Source: Trichothermofontia sichuanensis B231 (GTDB lineage Bacteria > Cyanobacteriota > Cyanobacteriia > B231). Taken from it: a stretch of 64,000 nt of DNA. Under the pieces are notes generated by a model. The model made no database searches, was not told the DNA's origin, and saw only the letters and a list, made by a program, of their open reading frames with translations. The DNA lies in contig NZ_CP110848.1 of the NCBI RefSeq assembly GCF_026240635.1, positions 2,809,741 to 2,873,740 on the forward strand, read 5' to 3'. Positions 35,770 to 45,229 of the stretch are shown one piece after another (positions within the stretch are counted from its first letter, which is position 1; every line of letters begins with the position of its first letter). The translations under genes were made by a program, and so were the position numbers.

Positions 35770-35880
35770 TCTATCCTCACTCCTACCTCCCCCGAGGGGC
35801 GAAGGGACGTTAACCCTAACCCCTGGCTTGTGAGCACCTCTCCCAGCGCGGGAGGAGTTGGGGTGAGGGCCGTCCGAGTT
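35770..35880. repeat. C-rich and palindromic repeat cluster
   Basis: CTCCCCCGAGGGGCGAAGGGAC is related to the tandem unit at 7584-7670. It is followed by CACCTCTCCCAGCGCGGGAGG and a GGGGTGAGGGC tail of the composite repeat family. It lies in the roughly 460-bp divergent gap between the ABC ATPase gene and yvcK; the open frames across it are repeat translations. Confidence 0.6.
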
Positions 35881-36006
35881 TTACCAGTCAATCCGGGTAG
35901 GCAACTGATGTCATCTGGATCGTGGCCAGGACAACCCAAGCATGTCAGACTAAACGACAAGCAACGACCGCCTATCTATCATCATTTCCCTTGAGTTGTT
36001 ACCAAT

Positions 36007-37428
36007 ATGGCGATGGGTTTACTAAAACAATTCCTCCACACCCTGAGAGCCGAGACTCGGCAACTCTACTTTGTATCGGAGGGGATCACCCTGGGGCGCA
36101 CGGCTGCTTTGGGACAGCGGTTAGGGAAACGGCCCCGCCAGTGGTTTAAGTGGTTAGCACCTGGATTATTGGTCAAGCGGTGGTTGTTCCTGAGTGGGGT
36201 GGGCGTGGTCCTCACGAGCCTGGGATTAGCGATCTGGGCCAACCTCACCCCCGTCTATTTTATTTTTCAGATGACTAGCCAGTTCCTGCGTCTGGTTACC
36301 CAGGTGGTACCCAGTTATATTAGCGGACCGCTGGTGGTGGCGACGGGGGTGTTGCTGATCCTGTGGGGCCAATCGCGTACCCTGGGATCGATTACTGAGG
36401 TGCTGATGCCGGATGGGGATGCGGAATTGATTGATGTGTTGCTGACCCACCGTCGCTTGCATCGCGGGCCGAAAATTGTGACGATCGGCGGCGGCACGGG
36501 GCTTTCCCATCTGCTACGGGGTCTCAAAACCTACAGCGCCAATATTACCGCGATTGTCACGGTAGCTGATGATGGGGGGTCTTCGGGTCGCCTCCGCCGT
36601 GAGATTGGTGTGCTTCCCCCTGGGGATATCCGCAATTGTCTGGCGGCCCTCGCGGATGAAGAAAAGCTGATGACGGAGCTATTCCAATACCGCTTTCGGG
36701 CGGGTGATGGCTTAACAGGGCACAGCTTTGGCAATCTTTTCCTGACGGCCATGACGGAAGTCACGGGGGATCTGGAGCAGGCCATTGCGGCGAGTTCTAA
36801 GGTGTTAGCCGTGCGGGGACGGGTCTTGCCCGCAACCCTAAGTGATGTACGCCTCTGGGCGGAACTGGAGGATGGACGGCGCATTGAAGGGGAATCCAGC
36901 ATTACGGAAGCCCGCGGTAAAATTGTTAATATCGGCTGCACGCCAGCCAATCCCCCTGCTCTACCCCGTGTGATTGAGGCGATCCAGGAAGCCGACTACA
37001 TTATCATTGGCCCCGGTAGTCTCTACACCAGTGTGGTCCCGAATCTGTTAGTGCCGGAAATTGCGCAGGCGATCGCAGCGAGCCAGGCCCCGCGAATTTA
37101 TGTCTGTAATATCATGACCCAACCAGGGGAAACGGATAACTACAGCGTGAGTGACCACATTAAGGTGCTCGATCGCGTCTGCGGTCAGCCCATTTTCGAC
37201 GCCGTCCTAGTGCAACGCCAGGTTCCTTCTGCCCGTGCCCTCATTCGCTACGCTCAGGAAAACTCCCATCCTGTCGCCCTTGATCGCGAAGCCGTCGCCC
37301 AAAGTGGACGCAAACTGGTGCTGGCCAACGTTCTGCATGAAGATCCGGAAACGGGTCTCGTCCGCCATCATTCCCAACGCCTTGCCCGGGTTTTGTTCCG
37401 CTGGTACGAGCGAATGCAAAATGCCTGA
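36007..37428 (+). CDS. yvcK: YvcK/CofD-like protein (gluconeogenesis factor family, UPF0052)
   Basis: A 473-residue protein. An N-terminal extension carries two membrane segments (about residues 58-80 and 105-125), as usual in cyanobacteria. The CofD-like Rossmann domain follows: [46 protein letters not shown] and [17 protein letters not shown]. In Bacillus YvcK binds UDP-sugars and affects carbon metabolism and cell shape; the cyanobacterial role is not defined. It is not expected to be the F420 enzyme CofD itself. ATG 36007. The next gene overlaps its 3' end by eight bases. Confidence 0.9.
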   Translation: MAMGLLKQFLHTLRAETRQLYFVSEGITLGRTAALGQRLGKRPRQWFKWLAPGLLVKRWLFLSGVGVVLTSLGLAIWANLTPVYFIFQMTSQFLRLVTQVVPSYISGPLVVATGVLLILWGQSRTLGSITEVLMPDGDAELIDVLLTHRRLHRGPKIVTIGGGTGLSHLLRGLKTYSANITAIVTVADDGGSSGRLRREIGVLPPGDIRNCLAALADEEKLMTELFQYRFRAGDGLTGHSFGNLFLTAMTEVTGDLEQAIAASSKVLAVRGRVLPATLSDVRLWAELEDGRRIEGESSITEARGKIVNIGCTPANPPALPRVIEAIQEADYIIIGPGSLYTSVVPNLLVPEIAQAIAASQAPRIYVCNIMTQPGETDNYSVSDHIKVLDRVCGQPIFDAVLVQRQVPSARALIRYAQENSHPVALDREAVAQSGRKLVLANVLHEDPETGLVRHHSQRLARVLFRWYERMQNA

Positions 37429-38257
37429 TGATGCCGATGACACTATCTATGATCTGGCGACTCAACTCCAACAAAGCCAGCTTGCCTGCCGTTTGGCCCA
37501 GGAGATGGCGCGGTTCCAGGCCGGTTTGTTGGGGCGAGTGGCCCATGAGTTGCGATCGCCCCTGAACCGGATTTTGGGGATTCACCAGATGATTCTGGCC
37601 GATCTCTGTGACAGTCCAGAGGAGGAGCGGGAATTTCTGGCCCAAAGTCAAGCGGCTGCCCAGCAGTTACTCCAGTTACTCACTCGGGTGAGTGATCTGT
37701 CAAAACTGGCCTATGGTACAGAAAAGCTGGACATCCAACCCCTCCAAGTTCAGGGGATCTTGCAAAATGTAGCGGATCGAACTCAACTGCAATTTGCTAA
37801 CCGGAATCTCCGTCTCCAGATAGCTGCCGTAGACCCTGATTGGTATGTATTGGCAGACCCGGTCGTGTTGCTCCAGGTCTTGGTGAACTTGGTAGAAACC
37901 CCGATCGCTTATCTGGAACGCGGCACGATCGCGATCGCGGCGGCACTCAAGGACACGGGCATCCCTACTTCAGAGGCGCATCCCCCGCAGGTATCCCTGA
38001 CGATCGCGGGGGCTTTTCCGACCACGCTCTGGCCAGACCCGATCACAATGCTCCCCTCCCCCTCTGAGGAAACCGATCATCCCTCCCCGTCTCACCAGCC
38101 GCCGCCCGATATCTGGCCCTCCCTCGGCTTATCTCTCACGATTAATCAAACCCTACTGGAATTAATGGGGGGACAGCTAGACGTGATTGCTAGCGAAACG
38201 GGGACGCAACTGCGCTGTATGTTACCCCTGTGTCCACTAGACGATGAACTGTTTTAG
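37421..38257 (+). CDS. degenerate sensor histidine kinase
   Basis: A 278-residue protein. HisKA is present ([15 protein letters not shown], His about 44), followed by an HATPase_c-like region. Its N box is altered ([13 protein letters not shown], second Asn missing) and it has no recognisable DxGxG G1 or GTGxGL G2 motif: that position holds a Pro/Ser-rich insert, then [21 protein letters not shown]. It is probably unable to bind ATP normally and may act as a dimerisation or phosphate-relay partner. The ATG overlaps the yvcK stop by eight bases, suggesting translational coupling. A longer frame back to 37235 is a yvcK shadow. Confidence 0.75.
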   Translation: MPDDADDTIYDLATQLQQSQLACRLAQEMARFQAGLLGRVAHELRSPLNRILGIHQMILADLCDSPEEEREFLAQSQAAAQQLLQLLTRVSDLSKLAYGTEKLDIQPLQVQGILQNVADRTQLQFANRNLRLQIAAVDPDWYVLADPVVLLQVLVNLVETPIAYLERGTIAIAAALKDTGIPTSEAHPPQVSLTIAGAFPTTLWPDPITMLPSPSEETDHPSPSHQPPPDIWPSLGLSLTINQTLLELMGGQLDVIASETGTQLRCMLPLCPLDDELF

Positions 38258-38425
38258 GGCACAATTCAAAAGGGTACCTCGATGCATTGAGATCGGGACG
38301 GGTAAACGAGATCGGGCCAGGTAAACTGCCTGCTCCCAGAAGATTACGTTGATGATCGGCACAAAATTAGTATTGTTCGCGGTACCCAAATTTCAAAATT
38401 CAAAACTGAACTTCAAAACTGAACG

Positions 38426-39478
38426 ATGGATCGCATTGTTACCTATAGTCCGGCCTATACGATTGTGCCGACCTATGAATGTTTCAACCGCTGCGCCTAC
38501 TGCAACTTTCGTACTGATCCGGGTCAGGATGAGTGGTTGCCGTTAACGGTTGCCCGCGATCGTCTACGGGCGCTCCAAAATACGGGGGTCATTGAAATCC
38601 TGATCCTCAGTGGGGAAGTCCACCCTAATAGTCCACGACGAGCAGCTTGGTTTGAGCGTATTTACCAACTCTGCCAACTGGCGCTCGACCTGGGCTTTCT
38701 ACCTCACACGAATGTGGGTCCCCTGACGTTGGCAGAAATGGCTCGTCTGAAAACGGTTAATGCGTCGCTGGGTCTGATGATCGAGCAGGTTACGCCACGC
38801 TTGCTGGCAACTGTACACCGCCATGCCCCCAGTAAAGTGCCAGAAAAACGCTTAGAACAATTGACTTGGGCTGGGCAGTTAGCAATTCCGTTTACGACAG
38901 GGCTACTGTTGGGGATTGGGGAGACGATTGCGGAACGGCGGGAATCGCTAGCCGCGATCGCCGCGATCCACGAACGTTGGGGCCATATCCAGGAGGTCAT
39001 CCTGCAACCCCATCGTCAAGGTCACGCCCAAACCTGGGTAGGCCCTGACTTGGAACCCAGGGAATTTGTCCAGAGTATTGCTGATGCTCGTCAAATTCTA
39101 CCGCCCAGCATTACGATCCAGGTTCCCCCAAACCTGTTGCCAGACCCCACCTTCCTGATAGCCTGTCTCGAAGCCGGTGCTCGTGATCTGGGTGGTTGGG
39201 GTCCAAAGGATGAGGTTAACCCTGACTATCCCCATCCGTCGGCGTCCGATTTATACACCCAGTTGGCGGCTGCGGGTTGGCAGTTGGTCCCTCGCCTGCC
39301 CGTTTATCCCCGCTACGTTGGGGGGAGATCGCCGGCTGGTCTGCCCTGGATTTCACCCAAATTGCAAGCAGTGGTGACCCAGTGGAATATGGATTTAACT
39401 GGCGCACGACCTCAATTCCGCTGGTTTGCTGGTTCTCCATCACTTGTCAGTGCAGCACTACCCCCGTTTACTGGCTGA
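38426..39478 (+). CDS. cofG: 7,8-didemethyl-8-hydroxy-5-deazariboflavin synthase subunit CofG, altered C-terminus
   Basis: A 350-residue radical SAM enzyme: CFNRCAYCNF (CxxxCxxC near residue 20), LILSGEVHPNSPRR, PHTNVGPLT and NPDYPHPSASDLYTQL. With CofH it makes Fo, the deazaflavin used in cyanobacteria as a photolyase antenna. The natural end should be near VTQWN (about residue 323). The last 25 or so residues (LTGARPQF ... LPPFTG) are encoded antisense to a transposase fragment at 39400-39893. So the C-terminus has been replaced by insertion-sequence DNA; activity may survive because the core is complete. cofH is not in the window. Confidence 0.88.
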   Translation: MDRIVTYSPAYTIVPTYECFNRCAYCNFRTDPGQDEWLPLTVARDRLRALQNTGVIEILILSGEVHPNSPRRAAWFERIYQLCQLALDLGFLPHTNVGPLTLAEMARLKTVNASLGLMIEQVTPRLLATVHRHAPSKVPEKRLEQLTWAGQLAIPFTTGLLLGIGETIAERRESLAAIAAIHERWGHIQEVILQPHRQGHAQTWVGPDLEPREFVQSIADARQILPPSITIQVPPNLLPDPTFLIACLEAGARDLGGWGPKDEVNPDYPHPSASDLYTQLAAAGWQLVPRLPVYPRYVGGRSPAGLPWISPKLQAVVTQWNMDLTGARPQFRWFAGSPSLVSAALPPFTG

Positions 39479-39893
39479 AGGCCGATACCGTCATCACCCA
39501 GTTTTGATCGGCAGCACTGTAATCGGTCAGCGTACTTTTGATGCTGTTGCCGTCGGCAGCGACCCAGGTTGGCGCCGAGACGGGGATAAAGTGTTGACGC
39601 CACTGATTAAACAAGGTTACCAACGGGGCAAAGTCAACATGTTGCAACACACGGCGGAAAGTGGAATAAGAAGGGATGCGGGTGTCAGTCGGCACGTCTA
39701 ACAGCGCGCAGAGGCTGGGCCAGTGCTGGTGCGAGCAATCGGCTAAAGGCCGATAGCCGCGATCGCCACAGCGGGTGCCTAACAGCACCCGCATCAGCAC
39801 CAACCACAGGTGATGTCGTCAGCCTCTAGCTTTGGGGTAGTCAGGGATTGGCTTGAGGTGGGCGATGAGATCGAGGGTCTGCGGTTGCGTCAT
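39400..39893 (-). mobile_element. ISAs1-type transposase remnant (nonsense, frameshift and 3' truncation)
   Basis: From ATG 39893 the frame reads MTQPQTLDLIAHLKPIPDYPKARG and then TGA. Downstream in frame follow LVLMRVLLGTRCGDRGYRPLADC, PSYSTFRRVLQHV and VAADGNSIKSTLTDY, characteristic of the ISAs1 family DDE transposase (VAADGNSIK lies at the first catalytic Asp). The frame then shifts, and MENQQTSGIEVVRQL matches the next conserved segment before sequence identity ends inside cofG. No complete ends are visible. Inactive. Confidence 0.8.
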
Positions 39894-39954
39894 GGTTAGT
39901 CTAGAAGACACTTTAACTCATCACCATTTTTCTCCCTACAAATGAAACCACCCT

Positions 39955-40014
39955 ACTCTCCCAGAGCGGGGGAGGGGAGTGAAAAACTGTATCGTTCTTA
40001 TTGGCATTGACCAT
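39955..40014. repeat. composite palindromic repeat, right-half copy
   Basis: CTCTCCCAGAGCGGGGGAGGGG is followed by GTGAAAAACTGTATCGTTC and TTGACCAT. The same right half occurs at 55983-56069 and, inverted, at 7695-7770 and 60107-60150. Confidence 0.8.
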
Positions 40015-40233
40015 ACGTGAATGCAGAGGGCGAGCAGACCGATGGTGTCCAGGTTTGCGCCTGGGAGAGTTTACGCTAAGGTTAGGCTAGACAAAGGCAT
40101 CCCCTAAGCCGATCCTCCTACTAGGGCCATCGCATTAGAGGGGGACGCAGTGACACGGCAGGAACTTGACAACCGTACACATGGACTATCTTCAGGTTAA
40201 TTATTATACGTACCCAGCCAGCCCGTTACGATC

Positions 40234-41637
40234 ATGACGATTGGGGTCATCCTAGTTCTATGTGTGTTGGTTTTAGGGGGCGTGATTGCGACGATCGGCG
40301 ATCGCCTGGGATCTAAGGTGGGCAAAGCCCGCCTCAGCTTGTTTAAGTTGCGTCCGCGTCAAACTGCCGTCCTGATTACCATCATTACGGGGACGGTGAT
40401 TTCCGCCTCGACCCTAGCCCTATTGCTAGCCACCAGCGAACCCCTGCGGCGTGGCTTGTTTGAATACGATGACATTCAGAAAAACCTGCGCACAGCCCGT
40501 CGTGAGATGCGGGAGGCAATGGACCAGAAGGCACTTATCCAAGGCGAACTTGAACAGGCCCGTCGGGATCAAGCGGCTGCTCAACAACGCCTCCATCAGA
40601 TCAATCAGTCTCTCCAGCAAGCCATTGCGAATCAAAATCGCACCGAGGCGCAGCTCAAAAGTACGGAGGAACAACTGGCCAGCATTAGTCAAGACTTTCA
40701 GGCGGCTCAGGTACAATTGCAAACTATTACCCGCCAAACGCAGGGGCTACGTCAGGAAATCAAGCAGTTACAGGCTGAGCGCGAACAATTGGTGCAGCAA
40801 CGGGATGAGGTGAAAGCCCAAATTGCCCAGCGAGACGCTGAAATTGCCGCCAAGGAGGTCAATATCGCTCGTAAGGATGAACAAATCAACCAGCGCGATC
40901 GCGTCATTGCCCAACAGGAAGCCCGGTTGAAGGAACTAGAAGATCAGCGACGGTTTATTGAGCAACAGGTTACTCGGTTATTGCAAACCTATCGGGAGTT
41001 GCGCCAGGGGGAAGTGGTTTTGGTTCGGGGGCAGGTTTTAACCTCGGCGCTGGTGCAGGTGTCAAATGCCACTGAAGCCCAAAATGCCGTCGATCAACTC
41101 CTGCGCGAAGCTAATCGCTTTGTTATCCGGGTGACCCGCCCTGGCAGTAACGGCCAGAAGGAAGAACAGGTGGTGCAAATCCCCAATGCAATGGTCCGCG
41201 AATTAATTGCCACGCTCGCCAATAATCAGCCCTACTACGTGCGCATTGTCTCCGCCGGCAACTACGTGGTTGGAGAACCCGCTGTTTTTGTCTCGCCGGA
41301 AGTAGCGCTGAACCAGAAAATTCTCGCTCAAGGGACCTTAATTACCTCGATCGACATCGATCCCACCACCATGTCCGATGCTGAGATTCGCGAGCGGCTC
41401 GATCAACTGCTGCGGGCTGCCCAGTTCATCATTCGACAACGGGGGGTGTTGGCCATGCTTCCCCTGGATATGGTTGCTCTTGTCCAGTTTGTCCAAAGTC
41501 TGGAGGCCGCAAATCAGCCTTTGGAGGTACAGGTGGTGGCCACCCAGGATATCTATACGGCAGGTCCCCTTAGTTTTGAGGTACGAGCGATGCGGGGAAA
41601 TGAAGTCGTGATTCGGGCGCAGGTGGTTGATCGCTAA
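40234..41637 (+). CDS. DUF3084 domain-containing protein
   Basis: A 467-residue protein with two N-terminal transmembrane helices (about 4-22 and 46-66) and a long coiled coil (about 78-270; Gln/Glu/Arg heptads). A C-terminal DUF3084 region carries EVVLVRGQVLTSALVQ and VIRVTRPGSNGQ. The family occurs in cyanobacteria with unknown function; the coiled coil suggests oligomerisation or scaffolding near the membrane. ATG 40234. It lies 41 bp upstream of minC, and might take part in cell-envelope or division processes (inference from position). Confidence 0.85.
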   Translation: MTIGVILVLCVLVLGGVIATIGDRLGSKVGKARLSLFKLRPRQTAVLITIITGTVISASTLALLLATSEPLRRGLFEYDDIQKNLRTARREMREAMDQKALIQGELEQARRDQAAAQQRLHQINQSLQQAIANQNRTEAQLKSTEEQLASISQDFQAAQVQLQTITRQTQGLRQEIKQLQAEREQLVQQRDEVKAQIAQRDAEIAAKEVNIARKDEQINQRDRVIAQQEARLKELEDQRRFIEQQVTRLLQTYRELRQGEVVLVRGQVLTSALVQVSNATEAQNAVDQLLREANRFVIRVTRPGSNGQKEEQVVQIPNAMVRELIATLANNQPYYVRIVSAGNYVVGEPAVFVSPEVALNQKILAQGTLITSIDIDPTTMSDAEIRERLDQLLRAAQFIIRQRGVLAMLPLDMVALVQFVQSLEAANQPLEVQVVATQDIYTAGPLSFEVRAMRGNEVVIRAQVVDR

Positions 41638-41678
41638 CTAGAACCCTGAGGGTAACCCTGTACACTAGAGGAAGTAAT

Positions 41679-42689
41679 GTGACCTTCCGCTTGCCTGCCA
41701 GCATGAACGCTGACTCTTTCCCGCCTGCGATCGCCGTGCCCAGTCTCCCTCAGGATAGTACTGCGGGGGGATTTCCGGATGTCGCAACGGTTCAGCCGTC
41801 CCAGGCCCCTTCCCTTGCTCCCTCGTCAGCCCCCTTGTCCGACATAGCCCCAGCCGATATCCCAGCAGCGGCGATCCCCCTATCCCAGGTGCACATCTGC
41901 CCAGAAGGGGCCTATCTTCGTCTAACGTTTCCGCCTGAGGTGAATGCCAATGGCCAGCTAGCGAGTTTGCCCCTGAGTTGGCCAGAGTTATGGCAACAGT
42001 TCCAACTGCGCCTCCAGGGAGGCGATCGCTTCTGGCAACCCCAAACGCCAGTGCATCTGGTTGCCCACAACCGCCTGCTGGATGCCCGCCAACTCCAGGA
42101 CATCGCCGATGCCCTGGCAACCTACCAACTCACGCTGGCGCGAATTTCCACCAATCGACGGCAAACCGCTGTCGCTGCCGCCACTGCTGGCTATTCGGTG
42201 GAGCAGGTAACAACGATCCCACGCATAGGCGATCGCGGCATAGGTCTGGGACGCACAACTGAGGCCGGATTACAGGAATCAGGGATGAACCCGGATGGGG
42301 AAGACGCGGCAGGGATAACCAGTGACCCAGCCATCACCTTGGCTGAGCCGCTGTATTTACAAACCACCATTCGTTCTGGGGTAGAAATCCGGCATCCCGG
42401 TAGCGTCATCATTGTCGGCGATCTGAATCCGGGGAGTTCAGTCGTAGCTGATGGCGATATTCTGATCTGGGGAAATTTGCGCGGCGTCGTCCATGCGGGG
42501 GCTGGAGGGAATACCCAGTGTCAAATAATGGCTCTGCGGATGGAGCCAACCCAAATTCGCATCGCCGATGTGGTGGCTAAGGCCCCGGCCAAAGCGCCCC
42601 TCGAATACCATCCAGAAGTCGCCTATATTGCGTCAGGGGGCATTCGCATTAGCAAGGTAGCGGATTATTTGAAGGGGGGAGGCCGTTAG
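41679..42689 (+). CDS. minC: septum site-determining protein MinC
   Basis: A 336-residue MinC with a long N-terminal Pro/Ala-rich extension (about 1-70) and a degenerate MinC_N domain. The conserved MinC_C beta-helix (from about 232: LYLQTTIRSGVEIRHPGSVIIVGDLNPGSSVVADGDILIWGNLRGVVHAG) binds MinD and FtsZ. GTG 41679 has AGAGG seven nt upstream and is preferred over ATG 41703. First of minC-minD-minE, in the usual cyanobacterial order. Confidence 0.93.
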   Translation: MTFRLPASMNADSFPPAIAVPSLPQDSTAGGFPDVATVQPSQAPSLAPSSAPLSDIAPADIPAAAIPLSQVHICPEGAYLRLTFPPEVNANGQLASLPLSWPELWQQFQLRLQGGDRFWQPQTPVHLVAHNRLLDARQLQDIADALATYQLTLARISTNRRQTAVAAATAGYSVEQVTTIPRIGDRGIGLGRTTEAGLQESGMNPDGEDAAGITSDPAITLAEPLYLQTTIRSGVEIRHPGSVIIVGDLNPGSSVVADGDILIWGNLRGVVHAGAGGNTQCQIMALRMEPTQIRIADVVAKAPAKAPLEYHPEVAYIASGGIRISKVADYLKGGGR

Positions 42690-42861
42690 GGTGATCGAGA
42701 GGGTTCGGGATCAAGATTGAATCCGTTATACTGACCGAAACCAGGGCAATGGGTCGTCAGGGTTGCCGAGCAATTGCTGGGCGAAAGATCTATCCTCTTC
42801 CGAATGGCAGGCCCACAGGTGAGTGGCAGTCGACTGTTTAACACCGTGTCTTCATAGACGT

Positions 42862-43665
42862 ATGAGTCGCATTATTGTTATTACTTCAGGTAAAGGAGGG
42901 GTCGGGAAGACCACCTGTACCGCCAATTTAGGCATGGCCTTGGCCAAACACGGGCGCAAGGTGGCGGTTGTCGACGCGGATTTTGGCCTGCGGAATCTCG
43001 ATCTGCTTCTGGGGCTGGAAAACCGAATTGTCTATACCGCTGTCGAAGTGCTAGCGGGTCAATGTCGTCTGGAACAAGCCTTGGTGAAGGATAAACGCCA
43101 ACCGGGATTAGTGCTGCTGCCAGCGGCCCAAAATCGAACGAAGGATGCTGTGAACCCGGCCCAAATGCGGCAATTAGTCGGGCTGTTGGCCCAAAAGTAT
43201 GACTATGTGCTGGTGGACAGCCCCGCCGGGATTGAGATGGGGTTCCGGAATGCGATCGCGGCTGCCCAAGAGGCTTTGGTGGTCACAACTCCAGAGATTT
43301 CGGCAGTACGGGATGCCGATCGGGTCGTCGGCTTGCTGGAAGCGCATGGCATCAAACGCATCCATCTGATTGTCAATCGCCTGCGACCTGCGATGGTCCA
43401 GGCCAATGACATGATGTCCGTGGAGGATGTGCAGGAAATTTTGGCTATTCCCCTCATTGGCATTATTCCTGACGATGAACGGGTCATTGTTTCCACTAAC
43501 CGGGGGGAACCTCTGGTGTTATCGGATACACCATCGCTGGCAGGAGCGGCCTTTGACAACATTGTGCGGCGTCTAGAAGGAGAACACATCGAATTTTTGG
43601 ATTTATCCGTCAACGATGGCTTGTTCTCCCGGTTACGGCGCTTGCTGGCAACCAAATTGCTGTAA
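42862..43665 (+). CDS. minD: septum site-determining protein MinD
   Basis: A 267-residue MinD ATPase. The deviant Walker A KGGVGKTT is at residues about 10-17, VVDADFGLRNLDLLLGLENR follows, and the VDSPAGIE switch II block is present. The C-terminal amphipathic membrane-targeting helix (LFSRLRRLLATKLL) binds the membrane in the ATP state. ATG 42862 gives the standard length; a longer frame from 42823 is unlikely. It lies 172 bp after minC. Confidence 0.96.
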   Translation: MSRIIVITSGKGGVGKTTCTANLGMALAKHGRKVAVVDADFGLRNLDLLLGLENRIVYTAVEVLAGQCRLEQALVKDKRQPGLVLLPAAQNRTKDAVNPAQMRQLVGLLAQKYDYVLVDSPAGIEMGFRNAIAAAQEALVVTTPEISAVRDADRVVGLLEAHGIKRIHLIVNRLRPAMVQANDMMSVEDVQEILAIPLIGIIPDDERVIVSTNRGEPLVLSDTPSLAGAAFDNIVRRLEGEHIEFLDLSVNDGLFSRLRRLLATKLL

Positions 43666-43952
43666 TGACAACTCTAGGTTAAGGTGAAAGCGAATTGGAT
43701 ATCCCCCCGGTTGGCCGCCATTCAGGCTGTAAAGTGATTCATCCCTGATCGCCTGCTGGCTTATTGGCACCTAGACATCTCCAAACACTGGCAATCTGAG
43801 TGATTCGGCTCTGAACGCTTGATTGATTGTTATTAGAAACGAACTCTGGCAACCCCCGAAATACGCAATGTTTCTGCTCATGCCTCTTAACCCAATTGCG
43901 CCGTTGGCTGCTCCTATTTAGTTGGCTGCTCCTGCTTATTTGTGAACGCGCC

Positions 43953-44789
43953 ATGATTATAGAACTCCTGGAACGGCTTTTCCCACGCTTTGGCCCTGAC
44001 CACAGTCGTGATAATGTTAAGCGCCGTCTTAAGTTTGTGTTGGCCCACGATCGCGCCGATCTGACGCCCCATGCGGTTGAGGAAATGCGCCAGGAGATTC
44101 TCAAGGTGGTCTCGCGCTATGTGGAGTTGGATGAGGCCCACTTGGAGTTTCAGCTGGAAAGTAGCCAACGGGTAACGGCCCTGATTGCTAATCTACCGAT
44201 TCGGCGGGTACTGACGCAGGCGGAACAGGAAGAGGCAGCCGCGATCGCGGCCTTTACCGAAAAAATCGCCCAGGCCGAACTCGGTTCGGAAGTGCTTAGC
44301 CCTCAGGAGGACGCCGCCGTGCGCGGGCAGACTGAGGCGGCGATCGCCCCACCACCGGTAACGACGGCGACAGCGACCGATGCTTCCCACGTCGCGTCTA
44401 CTGATGCGGGGTCATCCGACCGCTCCTCTGAATCGGACGCGGAACTAGCCGTTCTTGAGCAGACCTTTACCAACACCGACCTGCCAACAGATACCCCTCC
44501 CCCTCCCAGAGTAGACACCGAAGCCGTCCCGCCAGTGGCAGTTGCACCCGGCACTCCCCCAGAAGTAACTTCAGAAACGCCTGCGGCAATTGATGCGGAG
44601 AAAGCACCTGAAATGGTCGAGGCAGTCCCTACCTCATCTGATGCGGTGACTCAGCCAACCGGTGAGACGACGGGAACGGCTGAGAACGCACTCCCACCAG
44701 AACCCCAAGGGTCAGCATTGGCTGGGGAGGCTGAACCTGCCCAAGTGAAGCATTCTGAGGCAGCGTCGGCAGAAGCCACCCAAGGGTGA
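43953..44789 (+). CDS. minE: cell division topological specificity factor MinE with long C-terminal tail
   Basis: A 278-residue protein. Residues 1-86 are a full MinE: the membrane-targeting [10 protein letters not shown], the MinD-binding [14 protein letters not shown], and the dimerisation domain [25 protein letters not shown]. Usual MinE proteins end at about 90-110 residues. The other 190 residues here are low-complexity, rich in Ala, Pro, Thr, Glu and Val, with no hydrophobic segment, and probably disordered. The frame continues upstream to 43827, but the ATG at 43953 begins the canonical MinE N-terminus. No frame break separates core and tail. Confidence 0.9.
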   Translation: MIIELLERLFPRFGPDHSRDNVKRRLKFVLAHDRADLTPHAVEEMRQEILKVVSRYVELDEAHLEFQLESSQRVTALIANLPIRRVLTQAEQEEAAAIAAFTEKIAQAELGSEVLSPQEDAAVRGQTEAAIAPPPVTTATATDASHVASTDAGSSDRSSESDAELAVLEQTFTNTDLPTDTPPPPRVDTEAVPPVAVAPGTPPEVTSETPAAIDAEKAPEMVEAVPTSSDAVTQPTGETTGTAENALPPEPQGSALAGEAEPAQVKHSEAASAEATQG

Positions 44790-45229
44790 GCGTTCTGCCA
44801 ACGAATTCTGGGCTAGTTCAAAAACCCCCTGCAATGGAGATGAGTTAAGTAGGCCGCACTCACTAAAGAGGGGGATTGCCGTTCGCGCAGTGTCTCCAAT
44901 CGGATTGCGTCCCCACAGGAGCAGCGTGCTCCTAGGGCAAGTTCCGGGGCCAGTTAAGGTCACGCAAGCGCTAATTGCTCGGTCAATCTAAAAATTCTCT
45001 GAAGGTCAGGATCACCTGGGAAAAGTCCCAAAAACTCGCCCCAAAAACAAGCACAATAGAAAAGGCACTAGCCCAGCATTTTCCCCAGCCCATCGCGTTT
45101 CCTCGCCAATGACAATTGTTGCGGGGCGCATCCCAGAGTCTGGACACGATCGTGCTGGTTGCTGCTGCTCGCATTGATTGCTGCTAATTGATTCCTTTGG
45201 ATGCCTGATTTGTTGACCTGAGACGCACC
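44790..45229. other. 440-bp intergenic region after minE
   Basis: Open frames here are short and lack family features. A G-rich/C-rich segment at 44865-44950 (GGAGCAGC/GCTCCTAGGG-type complementarity near 44918-44938) could fold, but I see no known RNA family. It should contain the DAHP synthase promoter. Confidence 0.4.

Noticed and set aside
35701-35994. 97-codon plus-strand frame before yvcK
   Set aside because: Spans dispersed repeats and lacks any coding signature.
44712-44963. 83-codon minus-strand frame across the minE 3' end
   Set aside because: No family match; composition follows the antisense of the minE tail.
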